Assembly: GCA_002427735.1 (NCBI GenBank) | Contig: DIYP01000014.1 | Span: forward strand, 340,926 to 404,925 | From: Flavobacteriales bacterium UBA6051 | GTDB lineage: Bacteria > Bacteroidota > Bacteroidia > Flavobacteriales_D > Crocinitomicaceae | Direction of reading: 5' to 3' | Length of the DNA stretch: 64,000 nt | Part shown: positions 51,801-63,000 of the stretch, piece after piece | Layout: the number at the start of each line of letters is the position of its first letter | Numbering within the stretch: position 1 is the stretch's first letter | Position numbers and translations under genes: made by a program | The notes under the pieces: generated by a model | Database searches by the model: none | Seen by the model: only the letters and a program-made list of their open reading frames with translations | Told to the model about the DNA's origin: nothing

Positions 51801-54800
51801 ATGGGGTGGAGAATACTTATTTGGGGGATAGTGCTAACGTTTGCAGGAACAAGCTTTGCACAGACTTATTCAAATGATCGTGAAAAGTTCGTAAAAGAGT
51901 TTCAGAAAGCACTCAGCGAATATGGAAAGGGGGAATTTCATGATTTCGCAAAGAAAGAATTTCCAGTCCTTTTATTGGAAACCAGTGATTTTCCTGATAG
52001 GTATTTTACCAAGATGGTGGAAACGTGTAACTTGATGGAAACCAAACGTCTAAAGCCTTACCCTGAAATATACAATTATGTTTTCTCGGTGAGCTCTTTC
52101 GTAAAGGGTAAACAGTCTGATGCCAGTTATGATGCCTGGCACAGTTCGGTGGATAAGTTTCTTGCCAGCAGAAATGTGAGAAAGTTTGAAGATTTTATTG
52201 ATCTGTCAGCAGGATTCTTTTCAGAGTCAAGAATAGCAACAGCTTCAAATTTCCGATGGTATTACATAGGTGGTTCTTATTCGTTTGAGTTTGATAAGAA
52301 AGCATTTATTAAATTCTCAGGAGGAAATCTGGTCTGTCGAGTTCACAGTAAGAGAACTAAGGACAAAGGAGCCGTACTCGACAGTTTGGAAGTGATTAAT
52401 ACGGCCGGAGTTTATGATCCTGTTTTGAAGAAATGGGAAGGTGACGGAGGAAAGATAACTTGGGAAAAAGTTGGATTGGCTCCTAACGAAACATTTGCGC
52501 AGCTCTCACAATATAATGTTTCACTGAAAGCGTCGACATTGCGCGCTGATACAGTAGAACTTACGACGCCTTATTTTGCTGACCCCATTAAAGGAATGAT
52601 GACAGATCGTGCCTTTCGAATCAACCGTGAAGAAGACAAAGTCTATCCACAGTTTCTGTCCTTCGAACGACGATTGCTCATTAAGGAGTTGGTAAAAGAT
52701 GTGGATTACATTGGAGGTTTTGCAACACAGGGTGCAAGTTTTGTTGGGGCTGGTACAACCTCTGAGCAAGCGCAGATCACATACAAAAAGGATGGAAGCC
52801 CCTTCATTCGGGTGAAATCTCCTCAAATATTGGTTTCGCCAAAAAAAGTAGCTGTGCAAAAAGGTGTCTTTACGATGTATTTAAGCTCAGGTGACTCAAT
52901 AACTCATCCAGGTATTGACTATACTTTTGATTTGGAAAAGAATACTATGGGAATGACACGGTCACGCTCAGGGATTGGAGAGGCACCTTTCCGTGATAGT
53001 TATCATGAATTAGAGATTTATGCACCTAAAATGTCATGGGATTTGGGGGCTGAGAATCTAATGTTTACCTATGAGTTTGGAACTAGTCAGGAGCAACGCA
53101 TTGCTAAGTTTGAGTCTACGGCGTATTTTGATGAAGAAGTTTACGACCGCTTGCAAGCAATGTCTTCAACGCATCCGTTAGTGGCCATCTGGAACTACTG
53201 TTACAAGTATGATGAATACTTAATCAATGAAGGAAAAGCGGCTAGCGCACTTAGTATGACAGTTGAGCAGGCGAAGACTACTTTACTGCGATTGTCAAAT
53301 ATGGGGTTCATAACTTATGATACCGAACGAAAAATGGTCTCAGTAAATAAAAAGTTAGAAACTTTTGTTAAGGCGAAAAGTGGAAAGCTTGATTACGATA
53401 ATATTACATTCACCTGTGATCTACGACCAAAAGAGCTCAAAGGGTATTCGGAAGAGCAGATCAAGAACGATGAATACTTACTGTCTGTTCGAGAATTATT
53501 CGAAAAGCAAAATGCTGAACGACGATTAATGAAGAGTTTCGGAACAATTAACTTGTCGACACTTGATTTAGATTTAGCTGCTGTAGACCGCGTTGTTATC
53601 TCACAAAAACGCAATACATTGGTTTTTCCTGAAAACAGCGAGGTGAAGGTGAAAAAGAACAGAGATTTTCATTTCAGTGGATGGGTTAATTCGGGTAAGC
53701 TCGAAATGAATACAAAAGCTGCAAAGTTTGATTACGAGAACTACAAAATTGACTTACTCAGCACGAATGAATCGTTGTTCCGTGTTCGTCCGTTACGTAA
53801 AGAGGATGGACCGAAGTCAATACCTATGATCAGTAATTTAACTGGAATTGCTGGTAAATTATTGATTGATGATCCATCCAACCGTTCAGGAAATAAAGAT
53901 GGATTCGATAATTATCCAATTTTGACTTCAACCAGTGCCACCAAGATTTTTTATAATTCTAAGGACATTTATCGTGGTGTCTATGATAGCACGAGATTTT
54001 ATTTTACTGTCGATCCATTTACTAGAGATAGTTTAAATGGGTTTAATGAAAAATCGTTTAGACTAGATGGTGAACTTACGTCTGCTGGGATCTTTCCAAA
54101 GATTCGAAATCAAGTGAAAGTTATGCCAGATTATTCTTTTGGATTTTCGGCAAAGGCTCCAAGTGGTGGGTATGATTTCTACGGAACTGAAGCGAAGTAT
54201 GAAAACAAGATTGTTCTCTCGCACAATGGACTCCAAGGTGCAGGAACCATTAATTTTGTTCATTCTACTTCTCAATCTAAGACATTGTTTAGTTTCTTGC
54301 CTGATTCTACGGTTGGGATTGCACAATTCGAGAATAAGCCAATTGAATCAGGTATTCAATTCCCTGATGTGACAGCAAATGATGCCTATATCACTTATGT
54401 GCCTAAAGAAAAAATATTACGTGCCAAGTCTACACCAAAAAACGAAATGATCTTTTTCGGAGGAGAGGCTAAAATGAGAGGAACGGCAACGGTTGAACCA
54501 ACGGGTATGACCGGTAATGGAATGATGACCTTCGTTACGGCAACTGTAATCTCCGATAATTTCAAGTACAAGCGTTATGATATTGACGCAGATACGGCCG
54601 GGTTTAACCTAAAAAATGAATCGGATGATCTGGACGAAGATCCATTAGCGTTCAAGACAGATAACGTAAATGCACACATATCCTTTGAAGAACGAAAAGG
54701 TGTTTTCAAATCAAATGAGGGAGAATCTGTTGTTGAGTTCCCAGTAAATCAGTACATGTGTAAAATGGATCAATTCACATGGCTCATGGATGAATTATCA

Positions 54801-56423
54801 ATTGAAATGCAGAAGAAAGGGGAGCGAGAGATATCAATCAATCAGGGGGTAGATCTTGTTGGGCCAAACTTCTTTTCAACTCATCCAAAACAGGACTCGC
54901 TGCAATTCCGCGCTCCTAAGGCTAAGTTCGATTTAAAGTCGAAGACAATATTCTGTCAAAAAGTGGAATACGTTGATATCGCCGATGCCCGAATTTATCC
55001 TGATAGCATGAAGCTGACAATTCGAAAGAAAGCGAAAATCGATAAACTCACGAATGCGCGTATTGTTGCAAGTTATGTAACGGAGTATCATAAGTTTGAA
55101 GACGCGGAAGTGGAAATCAAGGCGCGTCGAGATTATGAAGCGAAAGGACAATATCCTTATTATGACAAGGACAGTGTTGTGACCTATATCGCGATGAATG
55201 ATATTGGTTTGGATACATCTTATCAAACACGTGCCTCTGGAAAAATCTCCGCAGACGTTGGGTTTAAGTTGAGTAATGAGTTTGATTATTACGGTGATGT
55301 TTCCATCAGAGCTTCTAATCCACTGATTTACTTCTCAGGAGCAACCCGAATTAATCACGGTTGTGAAAAGTTTGATAGAAACTGGATGGCGTTTACTTCT
55401 CAAATCGATCCAAAAAACATTCAGATTCCAGTATCAGATAAAATGAAGGATTTGGAAGGTGGTCCTATCACTGCAGGAATTGTTTGGAGGGATTCTCATT
55501 CTACTGATAGTTTACAGTTATACCCAACGTTCTTGTCATCTATGGTATCGGAAGACGACCCAATTGTAATTACATCGAGTGGTTATTTGCAGTATGACGC
55601 TATTTCCAAAGAGTTTCAAATAGCTTCCAAAGAGAAGCTGATCAACCGAAAAGAAAAAGGAAATTACATCGCCCTGCACACAGAAAGTTGCTCTATGAAT
55701 GGCGACGGTGTAATTTCTCTTGGGATGGATTACGGAGACATGAACGTTGATGCGGTTGGAATTGTAAATTATAACCAACAGACAGGTGAAACCTCCATGA
55801 ATATTACGGCCCGTTTTGATATGCCATTGGATAAAGGAATTATGCAAGATGTCGCAGAACGTATTAATGAAGTGGAAGGATTGCAACCAATGGAGAGTAA
55901 TTGGTCGACCAATACGCTGGAGCAAGCCGTTCTTGAGTGGGATGGACGTGAAGATGCCGATAAGATCCTGGATCAATACGTTCGTGAAGGGGCAGTGAAG
56001 AAATTGCCGGATGGCCTTCAGAAAAGCATGACAATTTCTGGATTACGCCTAAGTTCATACGACAGCAAGAAAAAACAGGACAAAGGATTGGTAACCAATG
56101 TGGAGTCGGCTGTTTTAGTGAGCATGTATGGAAAGCCTGTATTTAAGCAAGTACCTTTTAGAGCATTCTTTGCTCAAACAAGTTCTAAAGGAGCTGCCGA
56201 TGCCTTTTCAACGTATATCAACATACCTGGTGGACGTGATTACTTCTTTCACTATGCAATGCAGAAAAAGGATGGCGTGCTCAAGATTAAAACAGGTGAT
56301 CAGGAATTGAGTAATGCTCTAACTGAATTGAAAGACGATAAGCGTAAGAAAAAGAACTTCCGATACGAGGCAACGTCTAACAGCGTTTTTCTGGTTAAGT
56401 TTATGGAATATTTCAGTGAATGA
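51801..56423 (+). CDS. Very large exported protein of unknown function (1540 aa)
   Basis: Signal peptide at 1-21 (LIWGIVLTFAGTSFAQ). The rest is mostly beta-rich with regularly spaced strands (for example RVHSKRTKDKG, KITWEKVGLAPNETFAQL, and many 'KFDYENYKIDLL'-type strands), interrupted around residues 450-530 by a helical, winged-helix-like stretch (LSMTVEQAKTTLLRLSNMGF). Short recurring phrases such as 'AKFDLKSKTIFCQKVEYVDIADARIYPD' resemble the strand repeats of LptA/OstA-type envelope proteins, but I do not claim membership. No sorting domain is present. It overlaps plsY by 4 bases (ATGA), so it is co-translated with a phospholipid enzyme, suggesting an envelope or lipid-related role. 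Confidence 0.7.
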   Translation: MGWRILIWGIVLTFAGTSFAQTYSNDREKFVKEFQKALSEYGKGEFHDFAKKEFPVLLLETSDFPDRYFTKMVETCNLMETKRLKPYPEIYNYVFSVSSFVKGKQSDASYDAWHSSVDKFLASRNVRKFEDFIDLSAGFFSESRIATASNFRWYYIGGSYSFEFDKKAFIKFSGGNLVCRVHSKRTKDKGAVLDSLEVINTAGVYDPVLKKWEGDGGKITWEKVGLAPNETFAQLSQYNVSLKASTLRADTVELTTPYFADPIKGMMTDRAFRINREEDKVYPQFLSFERRLLIKELVKDVDYIGGFATQGASFVGAGTTSEQAQITYKKDGSPFIRVKSPQILVSPKKVAVQKGVFTMYLSSGDSITHPGIDYTFDLEKNTMGMTRSRSGIGEAPFRDSYHELEIYAPKMSWDLGAENLMFTYEFGTSQEQRIAKFESTAYFDEEVYDRLQAMSSTHPLVAIWNYCYKYDEYLINEGKAASALSMTVEQAKTTLLRLSNMGFITYDTERKMVSVNKKLETFVKAKSGKLDYDNITFTCDLRPKELKGYSEEQIKNDEYLLSVRELFEKQNAERRLMKSFGTINLSTLDLDLAAVDRVVISQKRNTLVFPENSEVKVKKNRDFHFSGWVNSGKLEMNTKAAKFDYENYKIDLLSTNESLFRVRPLRKEDGPKSIPMISNLTGIAGKLLIDDPSNRSGNKDGFDNYPILTSTSATKIFYNSKDIYRGVYDSTRFYFTVDPFTRDSLNGFNEKSFRLDGELTSAGIFPKIRNQVKVMPDYSFGFSAKAPSGGYDFYGTEAKYENKIVLSHNGLQGAGTINFVHSTSQSKTLFSFLPDSTVGIAQFENKPIESGIQFPDVTANDAYITYVPKEKILRAKSTPKNEMIFFGGEAKMRGTATVEPTGMTGNGMMTFVTATVISDNFKYKRYDIDADTAGFNLKNESDDLDEDPLAFKTDNVNAHISFEERKGVFKSNEGESVVEFPVNQYMCKMDQFTWLMDELSIEMQKKGEREISINQGVDLVGPNFFSTHPKQDSLQFRAPKAKFDLKSKTIFCQKVEYVDIADARIYPDSMKLTIRKKAKIDKLTNARIVASYVTEYHKFEDAEVEIKARRDYEAKGQYPYYDKDSVVTYIAMNDIGLDTSYQTRASGKISADVGFKLSNEFDYYGDVSIRASNPLIYFSGATRINHGCEKFDRNWMAFTSQIDPKNIQIPVSDKMKDLEGGPITAGIVWRDSHSTDSLQLYPTFLSSMVSEDDPIVITSSGYLQYDAISKEFQIASKEKLINRKEKGNYIALHTESCSMNGDGVISLGMDYGDMNVDAVGIVNYNQQTGETSMNITARFDMPLDKGIMQDVAERINEVEGLQPMESNWSTNTLEQAVLEWDGREDADKILDQYVREGAVKKLPDGLQKSMTISGLRLSSYDSKKKQDKGLVTNVESAVLVSMYGKPVFKQVPFRAFFAQTSSKGAADAFSTYINIPGGRDYFFHYAMQKKDGVLKIKTGDQELSNALTELKDDKRKKKNFRYEATSNSVFLVKFMEYFSE

Positions 56424-57043
56424 TTGATTTTTTCGTATTTGGAAGTATTGCATACCTCTTAGGCTCCATTCCCACTGCTGTTTGGGTGGGTAAGGCTAAA
56501 TACGGTGTGGATGTCCGAGAACATGGAAGTAAGAATGCCGGTGCAACCAATACTTTTCGTGTGTTGGGTAAAAAGCCAGGAATTGTTGTCCTAAGTATTG
56601 ATATTCTTAAAGGTATGGTAGCTGTAATGTTACCATATTTTGCTGGAGTCGGAGCTTGGTATTCAGAAGAGCTGATCAATGTTAAGCTGGTATGTGCTTT
56701 ATTAGCTGTAATTGGTCATGTACTTCCGGTTTTTGCAGGATTTAAAGGAGGTAAAGGAGTAGCAACATCGCTAGGGGTGATTATAGGTGTTCATCCTGCT
56801 GCTGCTGGAATTTGTCTATTGCTTTTTTTGGTAGTTTTCATTAGCTCGCAGTTCGTATCGTTGGGGGCAATTACAGCAGCATTAAGTTTTCCTTTAACCA
56901 TTGTATTCTATTTTCAAACGAATTCTGTATGGTTAGTTGCGTTCAGTGTAGTGCTTTCTCTAGCAGTTATTTATGCCCACCGGAAAAATATTGGTCGCTT
57001 GCTAAATGGTGAAGAGAACCGAATGAACCTTTTCAAGAAATAG
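56420..57043 (+). CDS. plsY: Glycerol-3-phosphate acyltransferase PlsY
   Basis: 207 residues with five membrane helices. YLLGSIPTAVWVGKAKYGVDVREHGSKNAGATN is represented by the motifs LLGSIPTA and GSKNAGATNTFRVLG, the acyl-phosphate and glycerol-phosphate sites; GHVLPVFAGFKGGKGVATSLG is the third. PlsY transfers acyl from acyl-phosphate to glycerol-3-phosphate, the first step of phospholipid synthesis. It overlaps the 1540-residue gene by 4 bases and is 47 bases before the 2155-residue gene. Confidence 0.95.
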   Translation: MIDFFVFGSIAYLLGSIPTAVWVGKAKYGVDVREHGSKNAGATNTFRVLGKKPGIVVLSIDILKGMVAVMLPYFAGVGAWYSEELINVKLVCALLAVIGHVLPVFAGFKGGKGVATSLGVIIGVHPAAAGICLLLFLVVFISSQFVSLGAITAALSFPLTIVFYFQTNSVWLVAFSVVLSLAVIYAHRKNIGRLLNGEENRMNLFKK

Positions 57044-57090
57044 TCGTACATATACGGAGTTGATTTAAAATGCTTGTGCGTGAATAAATA

Positions 57091-60000
57091 ATGAGGAGTA
57101 TTAGACATAGCTTCAATGTCTTACTATTCTTACTGTTTGTCTGCATTACATGGGGACAAACGGAAAGCGAAATAAAAGAAAACGCGGCCGAATTCTTCGA
57201 GCAAGAAGAATACGTGAAGGCTACTCCTTTGTATTTACGTTTACTCTCTCTTCAACCAAAAAATCCGGACTATAATTTCCGATATGGAACTTGTTTGTTG
57301 TTCAATTCTTATCAGAAAAAAGAAGCAATTCGATATTTGAATTTCGCGGTTGCGCAGTCAGGAATTGATGCACGCGCATTCTATTTTCATGGAAAAGCAC
57401 TTCATTTAAATTATCAGTTTGAGGAAGCCAAGAAAAGCTACAATACTTATTTGAGCAAGAGAGATAAAAAAGACAAGCGTTACGCAGTTGAACGTCAAAT
57501 TCAAATGTGTGATAATGGGAAAAAACTACTGAGCACCTTTACGGATATTATTGTTTCTGAAAAGAAAGAAATTGATAATGAGAAATTCTTTCGATTGTAT
57601 GACAATATGCAGACAATTGGCGGAAACATCCTTGTTACGGCTGATTTTCAGTCGAAATTGGATAAGAAAAAGGGGCATATCCCTATTGTGCATTTTCCAC
57701 CGAATGCAAAGGCCATCTATTATTCGAGTTACGGAGACTCAGAAGAAACAGGAAAGGATATTTACATCCGACGTCGATTACCAGATAACTCTTGGGGAGA
57801 GCCGCAGTTGCTTCCTGGTCAAGTAAATACAAATGCGGATGAAGATTTTCCTTACATGCATCCGAGTGGAGATTTCCTTTATTTCAGCTCTAAGGGGCAC
57901 AATTCTATGGGAGGTTATGATGTATTTCATGCACTATATAATCCAAACACGAATTCGTTTGGTCGGGTAGAAAATGTAGATTTTGCCATTAGCTCGCCGG
58001 ATGACGATTTATTTTATGTGGTTGACGAACTCTATAAAAATGCATATTTCGCATCAGCTCGTCAAAGTCAAAATGGTAAGTTGCACGTTTATAAAGTAAG
58101 AGTAGCAAGAGTCCCAATTCAAGAGGTAATCATCATGGGAGATTTCCTTTCTGAATTGAATCCTGACAATAAGGAAATGAACGTGATCGTTTCATCTCAT
58201 TCAAATGGGGAAGAGGTAGGCAAGATTCGTTCAAATAAGCAAGGCAAATACTCTTTTGTTTTTCCAAAAGGTGGGAAATACAATTATGAAGTACGTGTTG
58301 CAGACAAAGAAGACGTTTACAAGTTTGTAGTCGATGTTCCCTTTTTGGATGAATTCAGGCCACTGAAGCAAAAAGCAGTTCACACGAGCGTGGATGGCAA
58401 TGAGACAGTGCGCATTGTGAACATGTTTGATGAACGCGTGGAAGGAGCGGAGGCACTCATGGCTGAAGTTATCCGAAAGAAGGCTGAGTTGGATGTCAAT
58501 GTTGATAATTTTGATTTGAAAGAAATTGATGCTCAAGAGGAACGCAATAAAGTATTGGCAGAAATAGGATTCCGAGATATGTCCATGCGAGAGGTAAGCG
58601 ATCAACTCAGTGAAATTGCAATTGGCGAAAAACTCTCTTTGGAAAAAGCGTCGAGAATTGAGATGAATATCAATAAAGAGATTGTTGAGAAATCAAATAG
58701 ATTGACGTCATTAGGTGAACAAATTGAAGCGCTGAGGCAGAAAGCTCAAGAGGCTTCCGATCCAGTTGAAAAACATAATGCATTACTCGAAATTAAATCG
58801 CTGGAAACAGAGAAGCTCTTGTTGGCGCAGGAGATTGAAAGTTTGAATGATCTGAAGAATGAAACGCTCGCGACAATTGGTCAACCAACAGAGTCCGGCA
58901 TTGGAAAAGTTGAAATGATTGAGAATCAGTTCAATTCATTGCTTGCTGCAGATGATGAGGACGGTGCACTTGATCTCTTGGCAAGAAGCAAGGAGCAAAT
59001 AAATACAGCTCGCGACGAATCACCTGAGAAGGTTGTCAATGATCTTGTTCAGAAAAGCCTTAAGATTTCAGGAGAAATAGATGAGCTTACAGCTAAGCAG
59101 CGCGAAATGGAAGGTGAGCAGCGTAAATTAGAAGCAGATATTCGTTTGCTTGAAGGCCAGCTGCCTGGAGCAAAGAAAAAAGAAGCTCAACGAATTCGCG
59201 AAGAAGTAAAAAGCAAGCAGGATGAATTGATGTTGGTTGAGGAAGTTTTAAAGACTACATCAACATCCATTAGTGAAAAGAACAGCGAGCTAAGTATTGT
59301 AGATAATAATATTGCCTCATTACAAAAAGCAATGCTCGAAGACCCAATATCTTCCCCAAATACGGCTGATGTAAATATTTCATTAACACAAGCCAAAACT
59401 ACTATAGAAACAGTAGAACAGAGCACGACAGAAAACGAGATTGCAGAACTGGTGAACTCAAACCCTTCATTGGACCCTGAGTATGTTCCTGAAAATGTTG
59501 GGCAAGAAAATCAACTACAAGAGATTGCATCCGATTATACAGATGAGAAAGCTGCGATACAGCAAAACGATGAATTATCTGAAAAAGAAAAACTTGAGGC
59601 ACAACTTACTTTGAATGAAAAGACGCAGGAGTCAGTAGAAGCACGTATTCAGGAAATAGAGCAAGCACTTGGCGGAGGAACGGGAGATACGGAATCTTTA
59701 AATACAGAAAAGTTAGATTTGGAAGCCTATGCCGCAGAGTTAAATAATGAGGCGGAAACAATTCAAGAAGAACTGAATAATCAAGATTCACAGCCCGTTG
59801 ACGTAGCTATTTCGAAAGATGATCTGATAGAAGAAATTGCTCCAGATTACTTGCAAGAACAAGCAGCGATTGAAGGGAATACTGATCTCTCCGAGGAAGA
59901 AAAACTGCAAGCGTTACAGACTGCCGATCAAACATTGGTCAATGATATTCGTGCTTCTTTGAGAGAATTGGATACTCAAATTGAGGCTGATCCTGAGAAT

Positions 60001-63000
60001 ACAGCTTTGAGAGCCAGAAAAGATATGCTTGACCAGATCAAATCTGAGACAGAGCAAATAATTGAAGTTCGTAGCAACGAAATTGAAAATCTCGCAAGTG
60101 TAACGGATGTAACACCTGAAGACAATGTTGACGAACAGGCTATATTGCAGGAGTTAGAGCAGGATTTGAAGTCTGATTATCAAGAGGAAAAACAAAAAAT
60201 TGAAAGCTCTGAAAAACCAAGTTTCGAAAAGGCGATTGATCTCATTGAGCTTGAACAGGAATACCTGAATGATTTAGAGGAAAAGCAGAATGAGGTCAAA
60301 CAAGGTTTGGAGAGGAATGGTGAAGACCCTCGCTTGCAGGCAGAACAGCGTGTCTTAGCAACAATGATTGCTGATCAGGAATCCATCATAAATGAACAGT
60401 TGAATCAGGCTAAGGCATCAATTACAGCTGAACAAGTGAATGATGCTATCAATAAAGTTGATCGTAGTTACACGGTTGATATTGGCGAATTACAGCAATC
60501 AACGAGTGAAGGTAGGTACGATGAATTGGCCAATCGTGAAGAAAGCTTACAGGACAAGTTAAGGGAAGAAATTGAAGATAAGAAGAGTGATCTCGAGCGT
60601 AAATATTCGGTTTCTGCAGAGTTAGAATTGGCTGTTTTAGAACAAGGATTAGCTCAAAGCGAAACCCGAGAATCAGAGGCCAGAGCAAATGCACAATCTG
60701 CCGTTGTTACCAATAATGGTGACGAAAAGCAGAGCTTCATACAATCATTTAGAGATTTAACTCTGGGTGAAGGTGACAATAGTGTTGATGGCAGTTTTGC
60801 GACTATTGACGAACTAAAAGCTCAAGATCAAATGTTGAGCTACTACGAAAGTCAACTTGACGAAAAAATAAAAGAAACGAAGAACGGATTAGAACAAAAT
60901 ACCGAAGATAGGGGCTTAACTGAGCAGCTTACTTGGTTAGAGGAAGAAAAAGGAATTGTTCAGGAAAAACGTCGTCGTATTGGAGTCTCAATTGGAGAGC
61001 TAGAATCAGCAGTGGTTGAGGCAAATACAAATAACACGAATCCTATCAATAATGATAATTCTTCTCCAACTAATTTGAATGATGACCCCGAGTTAGCCGA
61101 GTTGGAAGAACGTGAATTTGAATTAAGACAAGAGCTGAATAATGAAGAGGTTTCAAAAGATCAGCGTAAAGAAATACTTGCTGAGATAGAAGATATTCAA
61201 GCGGATAAAACGGAGCGGGAGAATGAAATCTATACAAACAAAATTCGTTCAGGTCAAGAGGAAAGTGGCTCACTGACAGATAAGTTGAAGCAATTTGAAG
61301 GGCAGGAAGAGACAGACGGAATTGTTGAAAAGACCCTGAATCAAACAGCACAGGAGTCATCTGCAATAGAGGATTTGATTGAACAAGCAGAAGATGCAAA
61401 AACAGAAGAGGAAAGAAATTACTTATTGAAAGAAGCTGAGATAAGACAAGAGAACCTTAACGCGAGTATTCAAGAAGTTATCAATGATCAAAAACGTTCT
61501 GATCTTGAAGAGAGTGAGAATATTAGTTTGCTGTCAAGAGAAGAACTGGAGAAGCGAAGAAGAACATTCACCGTTCGGATGGGAGATTTAACTACCGAGA
61601 TAGTGGCAGTTGATAAAGAAATATCTCAAGCGCGAAAAAAAGAACTTCCAGCATTGGAACTTAAACGGGCAGGATTGATTGAGCAGCGATCTATTGTTGA
61701 AGCACAATTAAGAATGGTCGAAGAGCGATTATTGGCTGAGAATCTCACGGAGCCCGTTGTTCCAAAATCAGCTTCCGATCAGGAACTAACCTTCAACGAA
61801 GAGCGAAAAACTGCAGGTTCAGAGACGTACGAAGAGTATTTTAATTTAGCTAATGAGGCCTTGGAGGTAGAACAACAAATTACTACCTTGGAAAATGAAT
61901 TAAGGGAGGAACGTGAAAATGTGAATTCGCTATTAACCAGATCCGGCAGTGCTTCTGTTGATGAGGAAATACAGGTTGGAGTAATGCGAATTAAATCGTT
62001 AGAATCTGATATCGATCGTTTATCGGTTGAGTTGGTGCAGTTAAAGTATGATGCGAACCGCGCGCTTCCTAATGACAGTGAGGAGTCAATGAAAATGCAA
62101 AACCTGGTACTACGAGGCGTTCGTCCGATTAAAACAACAATTGTGGCAGCGGCACTATTGCAGATGCCATCTAATGGATTAGCAATTGACGAAAATGCAT
62201 CGAGTACGTATTCTGCGGAGAATCCAATTCCAGTCGGTGTGGAGAATCCAAGTGGTTTGGTTTATCGTGTTCAGATTGGAGCGTTTGCAAAACCAATTCC
62301 TCAAGATCTTTTCAAAGAGTTTAATCCTGTCTCAGGTGAGTTAATAGATGGTACCAATATAACGCGCTATATGGCAGGGTTTTTCAATAGCAGCGAAACG
62401 GTTATTGATGCGCGTGAGCAAATCCGTGGTTTAGGGTATTCAGATGCTTTTGTTGTTGCTTACTGTGACGGGCAACGTATTCAGTTTGGAGAAGCAAGAA
62501 GAAGAGAACGCGAAGGGACTTGTGTTCCAAAGGGTACGAATGAGATAATGATGGAGGTGGCTGAAAAAACAGCTGAAAAATTAGGGTTACCAGCGACCAA
62601 TGAGGTGCAGGAAGTATCTGAAATGAGTTATAATCAGGCTCCAGGCGCTTCAGAAGCCGACCCAATTGAGATGAAACAGGGATTGTTCTTTACAGTTCAA
62701 ATAGGAGTGTTTAACCGACCTGTTGGACCAGAAAGCACCTATGGAATGGATGAATTAATGACCATCCGTTTGCCGAATGGCCAAATTCGCTATGCAACAG
62801 GTATGTTCAATTCAATTGAGGAAGCACTCCCGCGCAGACAGGAAGCACTAAATGCAGGAGTGAAGGGAGCTTTTGTTACTGCATATTATGAGGGCATTCG
62901 AATTACATTGGCTGAAGCGAAGCGCTTATTGTCGGAAAACGGTAATGCTATTTTACAGTCTGAACTAGAAAAAGAGGATGCTTCTCAGGAGCCAGTAGTG

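Noticed and set aside
57551..57826. 91-residue plus-strand frame in the giant coiled-coil gene
   Set aside because: Out of frame within a strongly supported gene; no start context.
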